Shown here in pieces: positions 48,072-57,098 of a DNA stretch of 64,000 nucleotides. The position numbers and the translations under genes are program-made. This DNA comes from Flavobacteriales bacterium UBA7430 (GTDB lineage: Bacteria > Bacteroidota > Bacteroidia > Flavobacteriales > UBA7430). The stretch is from NCBI GenBank assembly GCA_002478765.1, contig DLQO01000002.1, positions 23,560-87,559 on the forward strand, read 5' to 3'. Within the stretch, counting starts at the first letter, position 1. Every line of letters begins with the position of its first letter. Under the pieces are notes generated by a model. That model did no database searches. It was not told where the DNA came from and saw only the letters and a program-made list of their open reading frames with translations.

Positions 48072-49910
48072 TTATAGTTTTGCCAAATCAGGGTGGTTTT
48101 TGAAAATCTCATCAACACGTCTTTCCACCTGATCATCCAAGACCAATGGCGGGGCATGATGAGGCTTGATACGCGTATCAATCATTAAACTTCCCTTACA
48201 AGCCCAGTGTTTTTTATGTGTATATGAATCTATTCCGTAAATATCATGGGATGGATTGGCTCTGGTAAAAGTAGTCCACAAGAAATTATTGTAGGTTTCT
48301 GAAACAAAATCAGCATCGTCGCACATCAACAACAGGGGCAATGAGTCCATTTGATCCCCGAGTACAAGTTTAAGGTCATTCGACCATTCACTCATCTGTC
48401 TTTCGGCACTGTCATAGGAGTCAAATGCAGAACAGGAAACAGCTAAAATCCCTGGCGCAACTAATTTGAAATTTGTAATCCCATCAGGAAATTGACTTTT
48501 AGCTTCGAATTCACTCAGTAAATCTCTTCGTTTGTCACCTGCGGCGGCTACAACAACTTTAGATCCGGTATTTAATCCCTCTCCAGAATAATCGAGAGTA
48601 TCCATACTTGTTTTGGTGTAGAAATGTAAATCTCTTTCCCAGTCCACACGTTCAAGAATATGGTGTAAAAAGGAACTTTCCTCGTGTATGTTTAACTCTT
48701 TATTGTCTTCTTCAGCAGCAATAAACAAAAATTTAGCTAAAGACATCTGACCAAAACCAAGAATATGATTGGCTTGCGTCAAAATTTCAGCCGGTTCTCG
48801 ATGTTTTATGTAAGGAGTATAACGCTCGGAACCGATAGCAAAAAGTAAAGGGTGAACACCAGATGCATCCACAGCATGTACTGCTTTGACACCAGGCAAC
48901 TCCAACTTTACGGTATCTCCTGCCAATTCGTGAATCATTGCTCCAAAACTCGTATCCTCTTGGGGAGGTCTACCAACGACTGTAAAAGGCCAAATCGCTT
49001 CTTTTTTATGATATACCTTGTGCACTTTCATGAGAGGGAAATCATGCGTCAAGCTGTAATAACCTAAGTGATCTCCGAAAGGACCTTCGGGCTTTACATC
49101 GTGAGGCATTACTTCACCAGTAATGACAAAGTCTGCATCAGCGCACACTGTGTATCCATCCTCAATGAAGTATCGCATTCTCTTGCCTCCCAGCATACCA
49201 GCAAAAGCGAATTCTGGAAGCCCCTCAGGAAGTGGCATGACGGCAGAAAAACTTAACGATGGAGGACCACCTACAAAAATACTTACCTTAAGGGGTAGTC
49301 CTTTTGCATTTGCCTTGGATTGATGAACACCAATGCCTCTGTGTATTTGGTAATGCAAACCGATTTCTTCATTTTGTATAAAATCATTTCCTCCCAACTG
49401 AATTCGGTACATACCCATATTAGACTTCATCCATCCGGGCTGATCTGAGTCTTCGGTGTAAACAATCGGTAGGGTCACGTATGGACCACCATCATTTTTC
49501 CAACAAGTTATCTGAGGTAATTTATCAATGGTCGTTTCGATGAGACCGGAACTTCTCTTTGCTATTTTTCTTGGTAGAGCGTTGAACAGATGTTTTGGCG
49601 TAGAGAAATATTTTACTGGATTTTTAAGAGCCAGAATAGGATCTTTTTTCAACAGTGCGATGCGTTGTACCATCTCCATAGTATCTCTAAACAAAAACTT
49701 AGATCGGTTTAAATCTCCAAATAGATTGGACAGTCCACGAAACTCACAACCCTTTATTTTTTCAAACAGAATGGCAGGCGCTCCTTTCTCATATGCTCTA
49801 AGTTGAATAGATGACATCTCCAAGTAAGGGTCTACCTCTTCTTTGATACGAATAAGTTGTCCGTTTTTATCTAGATCTCGAATGCATGCTTCTAAACTCT
49901 TGTAGCCCAT
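48072..49910 (-). CDS. ubiD: UbiD-family decarboxylase (menaquinone-type)
   Basis: A prenylated-FMN-dependent decarboxylase; in menaquinone-using Bacteroidota homologues of this length (about 610 residues) are usually called menaquinone biosynthesis decarboxylase, though this is assignment by family. Features: YKSLEACIRDLDKNGQLIRI, GNDFIQNEEIGLHYQIHRGIGVH, and the acid-bearing motif KPEGPFGDHLGYYS, followed by HKVYHKKEAIWPFTVVGRPPQEDT. The substrate cannot be proven from the sequence. The 126-base gap upstream of the nos gene holds nothing clear, and 218 bases before dnaJ hold no gene. Confidence 0.9.
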   Translation of the reverse strand: MGYKSLEACIRDLDKNGQLIRIKEEVDPYLEMSSIQLRAYEKGAPAILFEKIKGCEFRGLSNLFGDLNRSKFLFRDTMEMVQRIALLKKDPILALKNPVKYFSTPKHLFNALPRKIAKRSSGLIETTIDKLPQITCWKNDGGPYVTLPIVYTEDSDQPGWMKSNMGMYRIQLGGNDFIQNEEIGLHYQIHRGIGVHQSKANAKGLPLKVSIFVGGPPSLSFSAVMPLPEGLPEFAFAGMLGGKRMRYFIEDGYTVCADADFVITGEVMPHDVKPEGPFGDHLGYYSLTHDFPLMKVHKVYHKKEAIWPFTVVGRPPQEDTSFGAMIHELAGDTVKLELPGVKAVHAVDASGVHPLLFAIGSERYTPYIKHREPAEILTQANHILGFGQMSLAKFLFIAAEEDNKELNIHEESSFLHHILERVDWERDLHFYTKTSMDTLDYSGEGLNTGSKVVVAAAGDKRRDLLSEFEAKSQFPDGITNFKLVAPGILAVSCSAFDSYDSAERQMSEWSNDLKLVLGDQMDSLPLLLMCDDADFVSETYNNFLWTTFTRANPSHDIYGIDSYTHKKHWACKGSLMIDTRIKPHHAPPLVLDDQVERRVDEIFKNHPDLAKL

Positions 49911-50128
49911 AGTAAAGTAATTATCAAAGATGAGTACTGGTCAAAACAGACTAAAAGGGTTTGAAGTTTTAGTACTGTAAAGACATTAATTCAAACAACT
50001 ATAATTGAACCAAGAGTTTTCAAACCATCGATTCAAAAAACTGGTATGCTTATCTAAATTCACTTCAAAAACAGAATGTTCGGACGATTCATAAATTTCT
50101 GAGCGATGACACTCATGAAATAATGTGA

Positions 50129-51253
50129 CTACTGAAACATTTCCTTAACTCTATCGAAGAATGATTTATTATTTTTATCTGGATCTGGATGAAAGTTACT
50201 TTCTTCTCGCTGAGCCTCAAAGAACATTCGTTGCTCTTTATTGAGTTCTTGTGGGGTCCACACATTCACATGTATCAACAAGTCTCCAGTTCCATAGCTC
50301 TCTACGCTTGGGAGCCCTTTCCCTCTCAAGCGTAAAAGCTTGCCTGATTGAATTCCAGGTTCTAATTTAATTTTAACCTTAGAAGACAATGTTTCTATCT
50401 CAGGATTAGCTCCAAGTGCAGCATCAGGATAACTGATGAATAAATCATGGTGCAAGTTCTTCCCGTCTCTTTTGAGAGATTCGTGAGGAATTTCTTCAAT
50501 GAGTACTATGAGGTCTCCAGCAATTCCGTCTACTGGGGCGTAATTCCCTTTACCTGAAACAGATAATTGCATGCCATCCTCTACACCTGCGGGAATTTTA
50601 ATACTAACTGTATCTTCTTTATGAATCATTCCATTGGCATCAGAGCCAGGAGGTCTGCTATCAATAATCTTTCCAACTCCATTACATACAGGGCATGTTG
50701 AAGAGGTTTGCATTCTGCCCAGAGGGGTGTTTACTATCTGGACGGTTTGACCGGAGCCATTACAGTGCGTACAGGTTTTGTGTGTAATGCCATCGGCAAT
50801 AACCAATCTTTTTACTTTGATTTTTTTCTCAACACCATTAGCGATTTCATCTAAAGTAAGCTTTACACGAACCCGTAGGTTTGAACCTCTAGATCTTCTG
50901 CGCCCTCCTCGAGAACCGCTAAAACCACCACCGCCAAAAGCCGATCCGAAAATATCTCCAAACTGACTGAAGATATCATCCATATTCATGCCTCCGCCAC
51001 CGAATCCGCCACCACCGAATCCGCCACCTTCAAGTCCAGCATGACCGTACTGATCGTATCGAGCTCTTTTATCCGGATTGTTTAAAACCTCGTAGGCTTC
51101 AGCAGCTTCTTTGAATTTACCCTCAGCACCTTTGTCATCCGGATTCTTATCAGGATGGTATTTGATTGCGAGTTTTCGGTATGCTTTTTTAAGTTCTTTT
51201 TCGGTAGAACCTTTAGCAACACCAAGTATTTCGTAATAATCTCTTTTAGCCAT
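50129..51253 (-). CDS. dnaJ: Chaperone DnaJ with two zinc motifs
   Basis: Hsp40 co-chaperone that stimulates DnaK. The J domain (1-70) has the HPD motif in KYHPDKNPDD; a Gly/Phe-rich part follows. The zinc domain has only two CxxCxGxG motifs (CTHCNGSG and CPVCNGVG) where canonical DnaJ has four. The C-terminal domains include KIPAGVEDGMQLSVSGKG and LRLRGKGLPSVESYGTGDLLIHV. Length 374 is normal. It begins seven bases after grpE ends, in a grpE-dnaJ operon; dnaK is not here. Confidence 0.96.
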   Translation of the reverse strand: MAKRDYYEILGVAKGSTEKELKKAYRKLAIKYHPDKNPDDKGAEGKFKEAAEAYEVLNNPDKRARYDQYGHAGLEGGGFGGGGFGGGGMNMDDIFSQFGDIFGSAFGGGGFSGSRGGRRRSRGSNLRVRVKLTLDEIANGVEKKIKVKRLVIADGITHKTCTHCNGSGQTVQIVNTPLGRMQTSSTCPVCNGVGKIIDSRPPGSDANGMIHKEDTVSIKIPAGVEDGMQLSVSGKGNYAPVDGIAGDLIVLIEEIPHESLKRDGKNLHHDLFISYPDAALGANPEIETLSSKVKIKLEPGIQSGKLLRLRGKGLPSVESYGTGDLLIHVNVWTPQELNKEQRMFFEAQREESNFHPDPDKNNKSFFDRVKEMFQ

Positions 51254-51260
51254 TTTATTG

Positions 51261-51821
51261 TTATTGACCTACGACAACTTTCGCGTAGCGGATTACTTTA
51301 TCGTTTAACAAATATCCATTCTCAGTCTGGTCAATCACTTTCCCCTTCATTTCATCTGATGGAGCAGGTATTTGTGTGATTGCTTCATGAAAATCAGTAT
51401 CAAAATCTGCTCCAATAGAAGACTCCATAACTCGCAAACCCTTTTGCTCAAGAATTCCTTTGAGTTTTGAGTGGATTAAATCAATACCTTTAGTCAATCC
51501 TTCAATAATTTGATCTTCTTCTCGATGCTTTGCAGCTCTATCAAAATCATCCAAAATAGGAAGCATAGCCTCAAAAAACTCTAACCCTGCATTTCTGAAT
51601 AGATCTATTCGCTCTTTGGCTGTTCTTTTTTTAAAGTTCTCAAACTCCGCAAACATCCTAAGATGTTTGTTCTTTAATTCAGCGACTTCATTTTCTAATT
51701 GCTCTTCCCTGCTGAGTTCTATGACAGCCTCTTTTTCAGTCATCTGATCCTCTAGATTCTCTTGAGATTGATTCAGCTCTTCTATTGATTCTTCTTCTTT
51801 TTTAAGCTTTTTCTTTGGCAT
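51261..51821 (-). CDS. grpE: Nucleotide exchange factor GrpE
   Basis: The ADP/ATP exchange factor of DnaK. The N-terminal 60 residues are acidic and helical; the core shows RMFAEFENFKKRTAKERIDLFRNAG, LPILDDFDRAAKHREED, KGLRVMESSIGADFDTDFHEAI and a C-terminal beta domain ending TENGYLLNDKVIRYAKVVVGQ. At 186 residues it is normal length. It is the first gene of the operon with dnaJ, downstream of a pair of inverted repeats at its predicted promoter. Confidence 0.96.
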   Translation of the reverse strand: MPKKKLKKEEESIEELNQSQENLEDQMTEKEAVIELSREEQLENEVAELKNKHLRMFAEFENFKKRTAKERIDLFRNAGLEFFEAMLPILDDFDRAAKHREEDQIIEGLTKGIDLIHSKLKGILEQKGLRVMESSIGADFDTDFHEAITQIPAPSDEMKGKVIDQTENGYLLNDKVIRYAKVVVGQ

Positions 51822-51869
51822 TTTTATCGTATTAGAATGTAAACGGTAATAAGCAAATTGTTTGCCACA

Positions 51870-51891
51870 GACAATGTCGTGACATTATGTC
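51870..51891. promoter_or_regulatory. Tandem inverted repeats in front of grpE
   Basis: GACAATGTC (51870-51878) and GACATTATGTC (51881-51891) are inverted repeats with the half-sites GACA/TGTC, lying just downstream of the -7 box and over the expected transcript start. They look like an operator for stress control. They are not the CIRCE element of HrcA. Confidence 0.55.
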
Positions 51892-51892
51892 G

Positions 51893-51900
51893 CAAAAATA
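51893..51900 (-). promoter_or_regulatory. -7 box of the grpE-dnaJ operon
   Basis: TATTTTTG on the minus strand lies two bases from the inverted repeats and about 70 bases before the grpE ATG. No TTG is seen at 19 bases. Confidence 0.55.
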
Positions 51901-51985
51901 ATGAAATTAAGGTAGAATTGACGTGTTTTTACGTAGTGAAAATAGTGGGTGACAAAGCTGGTGTCTGGGTACGTTTTATCAGGTT

Positions 51986-52022
51986 GAAAAAAATGAGTGC
52001 AGGAAGATTCTGCTTTTACTCA
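51986..52022 (-). terminator. Possible terminator after the TlpA gene
   Basis: On the minus strand GAGT-GCAG and CTGC-ACTC can pair around a seven-base loop with an AAAA bulge, followed by TTTTTTT. The stop codon lies in the stem. Moderate strength. Confidence 0.5.
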
Positions 52023-52600
52023 AGTTCGTAGGTTAATTTTTTGATGGTAGCATACAACGCGGGACCTTTGAGCCCTTTAGCGATGATGACACCTTTTTCA
52101 TCAATCAAAAAATTACTGGGCAAACTGTTGACCTCATACATCTTACTAATCTCTGACTCCCAACCCTTTAACTCACTACCATGATTACCCCAAATCAAAC
52201 CATCTTCTTCTACCGCAGACAACCAATCTTTTCTTGCATTCTCTTGCTTAGGATTCCCCTGTCTGTCTGTCAATCCATCTAATGAAATACTGACTACTTC
52301 AAAGCCTTCTGCGCTATCAAATCTTGCTTGGTGAAATTTATTATAAATGGAAACAATATTTGGATTATCTCTTCGACAAGGGCCACACCATGAGGCCCAA
52401 AAATCAAGTAAAACAACTTTACCTTGAAAGTCAGATAATTTAAAACGAGATCCGCTCGGCCTCTCAATAGAAAAATCAGGAGCTATATCTCCAACATTTA
52501 AGGACTCACTGATTCCTTCTGAAATAAGGATATCATTGGATTCAAAGCTAAAAAACAAACCACTGAGAACAGCAAAAAGTAAAATGAATGTACGCTTCAT
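52016..52600 (-). CDS. TlpA-family thiol-disulfide protein
   Basis: An exported thioredoxin-fold protein of 194 residues. Residues 1-24 form a signal peptide. The AhpC/TSA-like domain has FSIERPSGSRFKLSDFQGKVVLLDFWAS, the redox motif WCGPC, SLDGLTDRQGNPKQENARKDW and the cis-Pro region LPSNFLIDEKG. It is much like the C-terminal domain of the lipoprotein at 39616, pointing to paralogues. The neighbours (murA, grpE) give no clear partner. Confidence 0.93.
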   Translation of the reverse strand: MKRTFILLFAVLSGLFFSFESNDILISEGISESLNVGDIAPDFSIERPSGSRFKLSDFQGKVVLLDFWASWCGPCRRDNPNIVSIYNKFHQARFDSAEGFEVVSISLDGLTDRQGNPKQENARKDWLSAVEEDGLIWGNHGSELKGWESEISKMYEVNSLPSNFLIDEKGVIIAKGLKGPALYATIKKLTYELE

Positions 52601-52623
52601 TAAAATAGTCTAAAGTCTTTTGA

Positions 52624-53931
52624 TTAATTCAATCGTGTGATATCAGCACCTATGGCTTTAAGTCGGTTTTCAATATCTTCATAACCACGATCAATTTGTT
52701 CAATGTTATGGATGATACTTTCACCGTCGGCTGAAAGAGCCGCGATTAGAAGAGAAACACCCGCGCGAATATCTGGCGAAGTCATTACCGTTGGTTTCAA
52801 CATACTCTTTCTATCTAAACCTATCACAGTTGCTCTATGCGGGTCACAAAGGATAATTTGAGCACCCATATCAATAAGCTTGTCGGTAAAGAACAATCGA
52901 CTCTCAAACATTTTTTGATGAATCAAAACGGAGCCTCTAGCCTGTGTTGCTACCACCAGAACAATACTCAATAAATCTGGTGTAAAACCTGGCCATGGAG
53001 CATCTGAAATATTCATGATGGAACCGTCAATAAAGCTCTCAATTTCGTAATGTTCTTGAGAAGGAACATAGATATCATCTCCTTTTCGCTGAAGCTTTAT
53101 ACCGAGTTTCTTGAAGGTCCCTGGTATAACTCCCAACTCATCATAAGCCACATCTTTAATGGTTAAATCAGATTTGGTCATGGCCGCCAATCCAATCCAA
53201 GAACCAATTTCTATCATGTCAGGCAGAATTCGATGTTCACAACCACCAAGAGACTCTACTCCCTGTATAATAAGCAGGTTAGAGCCGATACCTGAAATCT
53301 TACCACCCATACGATTGATCATCTTACAAAGCTGCTGAAGATAGGGCTCACAAGCTGCATTGTATATCTTAGTTTCGCCCTTAGCAAGACATGAAGCCAT
53401 TATAATATTGGCCGTTCCTGTAACGGAAGCCTCTTCCAAAAGCATGTAAGTTCCTTTGAGTTCATCAGCATGAATTTGAAAGAATCCGTTTTTGTCATCA
53501 TAGGTAAATTGAGCTCCTAATTTTTGAAACCCTATAAAGTGGGTATCCAATCTTCTTCGACCAATTTTATCCCCACCGGGCCTCGGTATGGCTGCCCTTC
53601 CGAAGCGAGCTAACAAGGGACCTACAATCATAATAGACCCTCTCAAACGGCCACCCTTTGCTTTAAAACCTTCACTAGACAGGTGGTCTAAATCAATTTC
53701 ATCAGCTTGGAAGCTGTATGCCCCCTTGCCCAATTTCTCAATTTTAACACCTAAATCTCGAAGGATTTCAATGAGCTTATTCACATCAACAATATCTGGG
53801 ATGTTGTTGATAATCACTTTTTCTGGTGTTAACAATACAGCACTCAAAATCTGGAGTGCTTCATTTTTCGCACCTTGTGGAGTAATTTCCCCACTAAGTT
53901 TTTTCCCACCCTTAATCTTAAATGAAGCCAT
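52624..53931 (-). CDS. murA: UDP-N-acetylglucosamine 1-carboxyvinyltransferase, Asp type
   Basis: First committed step of peptidoglycan synthesis. The 435 residues include GAKNEALQILSAVLLT, PRPGGDKIGRRRLDTHF, EASVTGTANIIMA, TDLLSIVLVVATQARGS and the C-terminal GESIIHNIEQIDRGYEDIE. The active-site position usually Cys (E. coli Cys115) is Asp121 here. Such Asp-type MurA enzymes are insensitive to fosfomycin. The Asp form is, to my knowledge, normal in Bacteroidota. It lies six bases after the DUF4290-like gene. Confidence 0.97.
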   Translation of the reverse strand: MASFKIKGGKKLSGEITPQGAKNEALQILSAVLLTPEKVIINNIPDIVDVNKLIEILRDLGVKIEKLGKGAYSFQADEIDLDHLSSEGFKAKGGRLRGSIMIVGPLLARFGRAAIPRPGGDKIGRRRLDTHFIGFQKLGAQFTYDDKNGFFQIHADELKGTYMLLEEASVTGTANIIMASCLAKGETKIYNAACEPYLQQLCKMINRMGGKISGIGSNLLIIQGVESLGGCEHRILPDMIEIGSWIGLAAMTKSDLTIKDVAYDELGVIPGTFKKLGIKLQRKGDDIYVPSQEHYEIESFIDGSIMNISDAPWPGFTPDLLSIVLVVATQARGSVLIHQKMFESRLFFTDKLIDMGAQIILCDPHRATVIGLDRKSMLKPTVMTSPDIRAGVSLLIAALSADGESIIHNIEQIDRGYEDIENRLKAIGADITRLN

Positions 53932-53937
53932 TTTAAC

Positions 53938-54543
53938 TTATTTTCTTTTTCCGTGATTCCTTCCTCGATTGCTTTTCTTGTGAGCTCTCTGAACCTTGAC
54001 TTCTGAGAAGGAAGAAAGCTTGAGACTATCATTCAACTTCAATTGATCCTCAGACATCTGACTCAAGTGTTTCATAATCACTTCATCTTCAACCGTAGAT
54101 TTATTCCATGTCAGATAACATTTCTTCATATGATTGGCGATTGTGAAAACCAAAAGATCTTTGTACTCTCCAGCTTCTAAATCAACAGTTCGCTTGATGA
54201 TTAGTGGTAATATTTTCCCGTAGTGTCGAAGTTTGATATCATTGTCTGAGTACTTCAGAGGCTGAGGCTTTTCCTCAAAAGTTTCTTTGGATGGCTTTTC
54301 ATAAGGAGAATCTACATCCAGATTGAATTCTGACATGATGAAAAGATGGTCCCAAAGCTTGTGTTTAAAATCAGGGACATCTCTTAGATGAGGATTGAGA
54401 TTACCCATGACTTCAATGATAGATTTTGCTTGATGATTTCTCTTTTCTCGATCTTCAATTTCAATAATAGAGTGAACCATTTTCTGCACATTCCTTCCGT
54501 ATTCAGGAATAATTAACTTAGACAAACTGGTATTGTATTCCAT
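53938..54543 (-). CDS. DUF4290-like protein
   Basis: A 201-residue soluble protein of unknown function, which I assign to DUF4290 by its beginning (MEYNTSLSKLIIPEYGRNVQKMV), by LRHYGKILPLIIKRTVD and by its place before murA. The first 155 residues look helical; the C-terminal 45 are basic (RAHKKSNRGRNHGKRK), which may bind nucleic acid or the membrane face. It lies between the helicase and murA with gaps of eight and six bases. Its conserved link to murA suggests a cell-wall role, but this is inference. Confidence 0.85.
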   Translation of the reverse strand: MEYNTSLSKLIIPEYGRNVQKMVHSIIEIEDREKRNHQAKSIIEVMGNLNPHLRDVPDFKHKLWDHLFIMSEFNLDVDSPYEKPSKETFEEKPQPLKYSDNDIKLRHYGKILPLIIKRTVDLEAGEYKDLLVFTIANHMKKCYLTWNKSTVEDEVIMKHLSQMSEDQLKLNDSLKLSSFSEVKVQRAHKKSNRGRNHGKRK

Positions 54544-54551
54544 TCATTTAA

Positions 54552-56873
54552 TTATTTGAGGATGTTGAGTTTTGCAAATTTCGCAAGGAGTGTTTTCTCC
54601 CCTACATCCGTAAAGTTAACGCTAATTTTTTTATTGGCTCCAGAGCCTTCCAACTGACATATTACACCGACGCCGAAGCGATCATGCTCAACCTTCATTC
54701 CCGTGGAATATCTTTGCTCCGTATAATTCCTGGTTTGGATATTCGGATTGATTTTTTTCAAATTCTTCGGAATAAACCTGGGAGCACTTTCTGGCTTTGT
54801 AGCCTCTTTTTTCTGTGAAGTATTGTATCGAGAAGGCACCCTGGTTTTGTAATTTGAACTTCCATTATTACTCCTTGGCATTATCGATGACGACCTCGAT
54901 TGAATGAAGCTCAAATCTAAATATTTTTCATTGATTTCTTCAATGAAACGACTGGGCTCGCAGTCAATTAAATTCCCCCATCGGTATCGTGTTAATGCAT
55001 AACTCAAGGTAGCTCTCTTTTCTGCTCGAGTCAAAGCCACATAAAACAGCCGTCTCTCTTCTTCCAAATCAATCCTTGCTGTGAGTGACATCTGTGAAGG
55101 AAATAAATTCTCCTCAAGTCCAACTACGAATACGTATGGAAATTCCAAACCTTTAGACTGGTGAATGGTCATCAGTGAAACATGATCCCCATCATCCTCA
55201 TCAGCCTTATCAGAATCGGTTAGTAAAGCAATGTCTTCGAGGTAATAAGATAGACTTGTATTTCTCTCCTCCTCCGGTTTGTTGTTTTCTTGATTGACAA
55301 AATCTTTAATTCCATTCAGAAGTTCTTGAAGGTTTTCAAAACGACTGATTCCTTCAGGAGTTTTATCGACTTGCATTTCTTTTAAGATACCCGATTGTTT
55401 CGCAATGTAGGTAGCTACTTCATAGGCATCTTTTTCTGCAACCATCAATTGAAAACTTTTAATCAGTGTTGCGAAATTATCAACCTTGGTTAAACTTCCA
55501 GCATTCAAGCCAACAGAATCATTCTTAACATTACCCACTATTGCCCACAAACTCTTTTGCTGCTCACTAGCCGCAAGAGTCATTCGATCTATTGAACTGC
55601 TACCAATACCTCTCTTAGGATAGTTGATGATTCTACGCAAAGCCTCCTCATCGCGCAAATTTGAGGCCATACGAAAATAAGCCATCATGTCCTTAATTTC
55701 CTTTCTTTGATAAAAAGACAAACCTCCATAGATACGATAAGGTATGTTTCTTTTTCGCAAAGCCTCCTCCATAGTCCTAGATTGAGCATTTGTTCTGTAA
55801 AGGATGGCAAAATCTTGACTCAATACTTGTTCTCGCAATTTGGTCTCTTGTATGTTTGAAGCTACTGTAACAGCTTCTTCGCTATCTGTGGTTGCTCGAT
55901 TAACCTTAATTAGCTCCCCAACCTGATTTGAAGTCCAAACTTTTTTATCAAGCTGTTCTTTGTTCTTGCTGATAACACTATTGGCAGCGTTAACAATATT
56001 TTGGGTAGACCTGTAATTCTGTTCTAGTTTAATGATCTTTGCATCGGAATAATCCTTCTTGAAATTCAAAATATTCCGAATGTTTGCTCCCCGGAAGGAA
56101 TAGATACTTTGAGCATCATCTCCAACCACACAAATATTTTCATTCAATGCTGCTAAAGCCTTCACAATAAGATATTGAGAATGATTGGTATCCTGATACT
56201 CATCTACAAGCACGTACTGGAACCTGTGTTGATATTTATGTAAAACATCGGGGTGGCGAAATAGCAGTTCATTGGTCTTCAATAATAAATCATCAAAATC
56301 CATTGCTGCTGATTTAAAACACTCCTTGACGTACTTTTCATAAATCAATCCCATCTGTGGACGATGAGCAGCATCATCTTGAGTTTTTAATTCGGCATTG
56401 TTATTGTATGCCTTAACGGTAATTAAGTTGTTCTTAAACGACGATATTCGAGACTGGACAATATTGACTTTATAAATGTCAGTATCCAAGTTCATTTCTT
56501 TGATAATTCGCCGGAGTAGTGCTTTTGAATCGTCAGAATCATAGATAGTAAAATTAGATGGATAACCTAACTTATCTGCTTCATACCTCAGTATTTTGGC
56601 AAATACCGAGTGGAAGGTCCCCATCCATATATTTTTGGCTTCCAAGCCAACTATCTTCTCGATTCTTTCCTTCATTTCCTTTGCCGCTTTGTTGGTAAAG
56701 GTTAGAGATAAAATATTGAATGGGTCTACGGACTGCTTGAGTAAATGTACAATCCGGTAAGTTAGCACACGCGTCTTACCAGATCCGGCACCTGCAATAA
56801 CCATCACAGGGCCCTTGATCTGTTTTACAGCCTTAAGTTGAGACGGGTTTAGATGACTCAAATAATCACTCAT
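54552..56873 (-). CDS. uvrD: UvrD/PcrA-type DNA helicase
   Basis: A superfamily 1A 3'-5' helicase for repair and replication. Motifs in the 773 residues: VIAGAGSGKTRVLTYRIV (I), LTFTNKAAKEMKERI (Ia), VLVDEYQDTNHSQY (II), GDDAQSIYSFRGANI (III), LEQNYRSTQNIV (IV), LMTIHQSKGLEFPYVFVVGLEE (V) and FYVALTRAEKRATLSYA (VI). The C-terminal tail ends with a Tudor-like MKVEHDRFGVGVICQLEGSG, as in PcrA/UvrD. It starts the operon with the DUF4290-like gene and murA. Confidence 0.97.
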   Translation of the reverse strand: MSDYLSHLNPSQLKAVKQIKGPVMVIAGAGSGKTRVLTYRIVHLLKQSVDPFNILSLTFTNKAAKEMKERIEKIVGLEAKNIWMGTFHSVFAKILRYEADKLGYPSNFTIYDSDDSKALLRRIIKEMNLDTDIYKVNIVQSRISSFKNNLITVKAYNNNAELKTQDDAAHRPQMGLIYEKYVKECFKSAAMDFDDLLLKTNELLFRHPDVLHKYQHRFQYVLVDEYQDTNHSQYLIVKALAALNENICVVGDDAQSIYSFRGANIRNILNFKKDYSDAKIIKLEQNYRSTQNIVNAANSVISKNKEQLDKKVWTSNQVGELIKVNRATTDSEEAVTVASNIQETKLREQVLSQDFAILYRTNAQSRTMEEALRKRNIPYRIYGGLSFYQRKEIKDMMAYFRMASNLRDEEALRRIINYPKRGIGSSSIDRMTLAASEQQKSLWAIVGNVKNDSVGLNAGSLTKVDNFATLIKSFQLMVAEKDAYEVATYIAKQSGILKEMQVDKTPEGISRFENLQELLNGIKDFVNQENNKPEEERNTSLSYYLEDIALLTDSDKADEDDGDHVSLMTIHQSKGLEFPYVFVVGLEENLFPSQMSLTARIDLEEERRLFYVALTRAEKRATLSYALTRYRWGNLIDCEPSRFIEEINEKYLDLSFIQSRSSSIMPRSNNGSSNYKTRVPSRYNTSQKKEATKPESAPRFIPKNLKKINPNIQTRNYTEQRYSTGMKVEHDRFGVGVICQLEGSGANKKISVNFTDVGEKTLLAKFAKLNILK

Positions 56874-56909
56874 AGCAGTTCCTTAAAGGTGTTTAAAATT
56901 ATAAGCTCA

Positions 56910-56937
56910 AAGTTAGTTTTTTTATGATGCGCAAATG
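56910..56937 (-). promoter_or_regulatory. Promoter of the uvrD-DUF4290-murA operon
   Basis: TAACTTTG (56910-56917) fits TAnnTTTG, with TTTG at 56934-56937 as the -33 element 16 bases away (19 is usual). Transcription would begin about 30 bases before the uvrD start. Confidence 0.55.
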
Positions 56938-57029
56938 CTGTGTTGATAAAATCTAAATCAACAAAATAGAGTTCATGAATAGACAACCTATTCATTTAGT
57001 ATTCATTTCATTAAATGATGATTATAACT

Positions 57030-57037
57030 TATATTTG
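57030..57037 (+). promoter_or_regulatory. -7 box of the giant secreted-protein gene
   Basis: TATATTTG fits TAnnTTTG and lies 61 bases before the ATG at 57099. The divergent helicase promoter is 93 bases away. Confidence 0.45.
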
Positions 57038-57098
57038 ATAAGCTAAATATTGGCAATTAATAATTATATAATACCCTTTTAATAATAAAATAACTTAA

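Noticed and set aside
49986..50143. An open minus-strand frame of about 50 codons between ubiD and dnaJ (reading with FHECHRSEIYESSEHSVFEV)
   Set aside because: It runs stop to stop but has no ATG, GTG or TTG with a plausible start context, and a frame this short is expected by chance. I see no other gene in 49911-50128.
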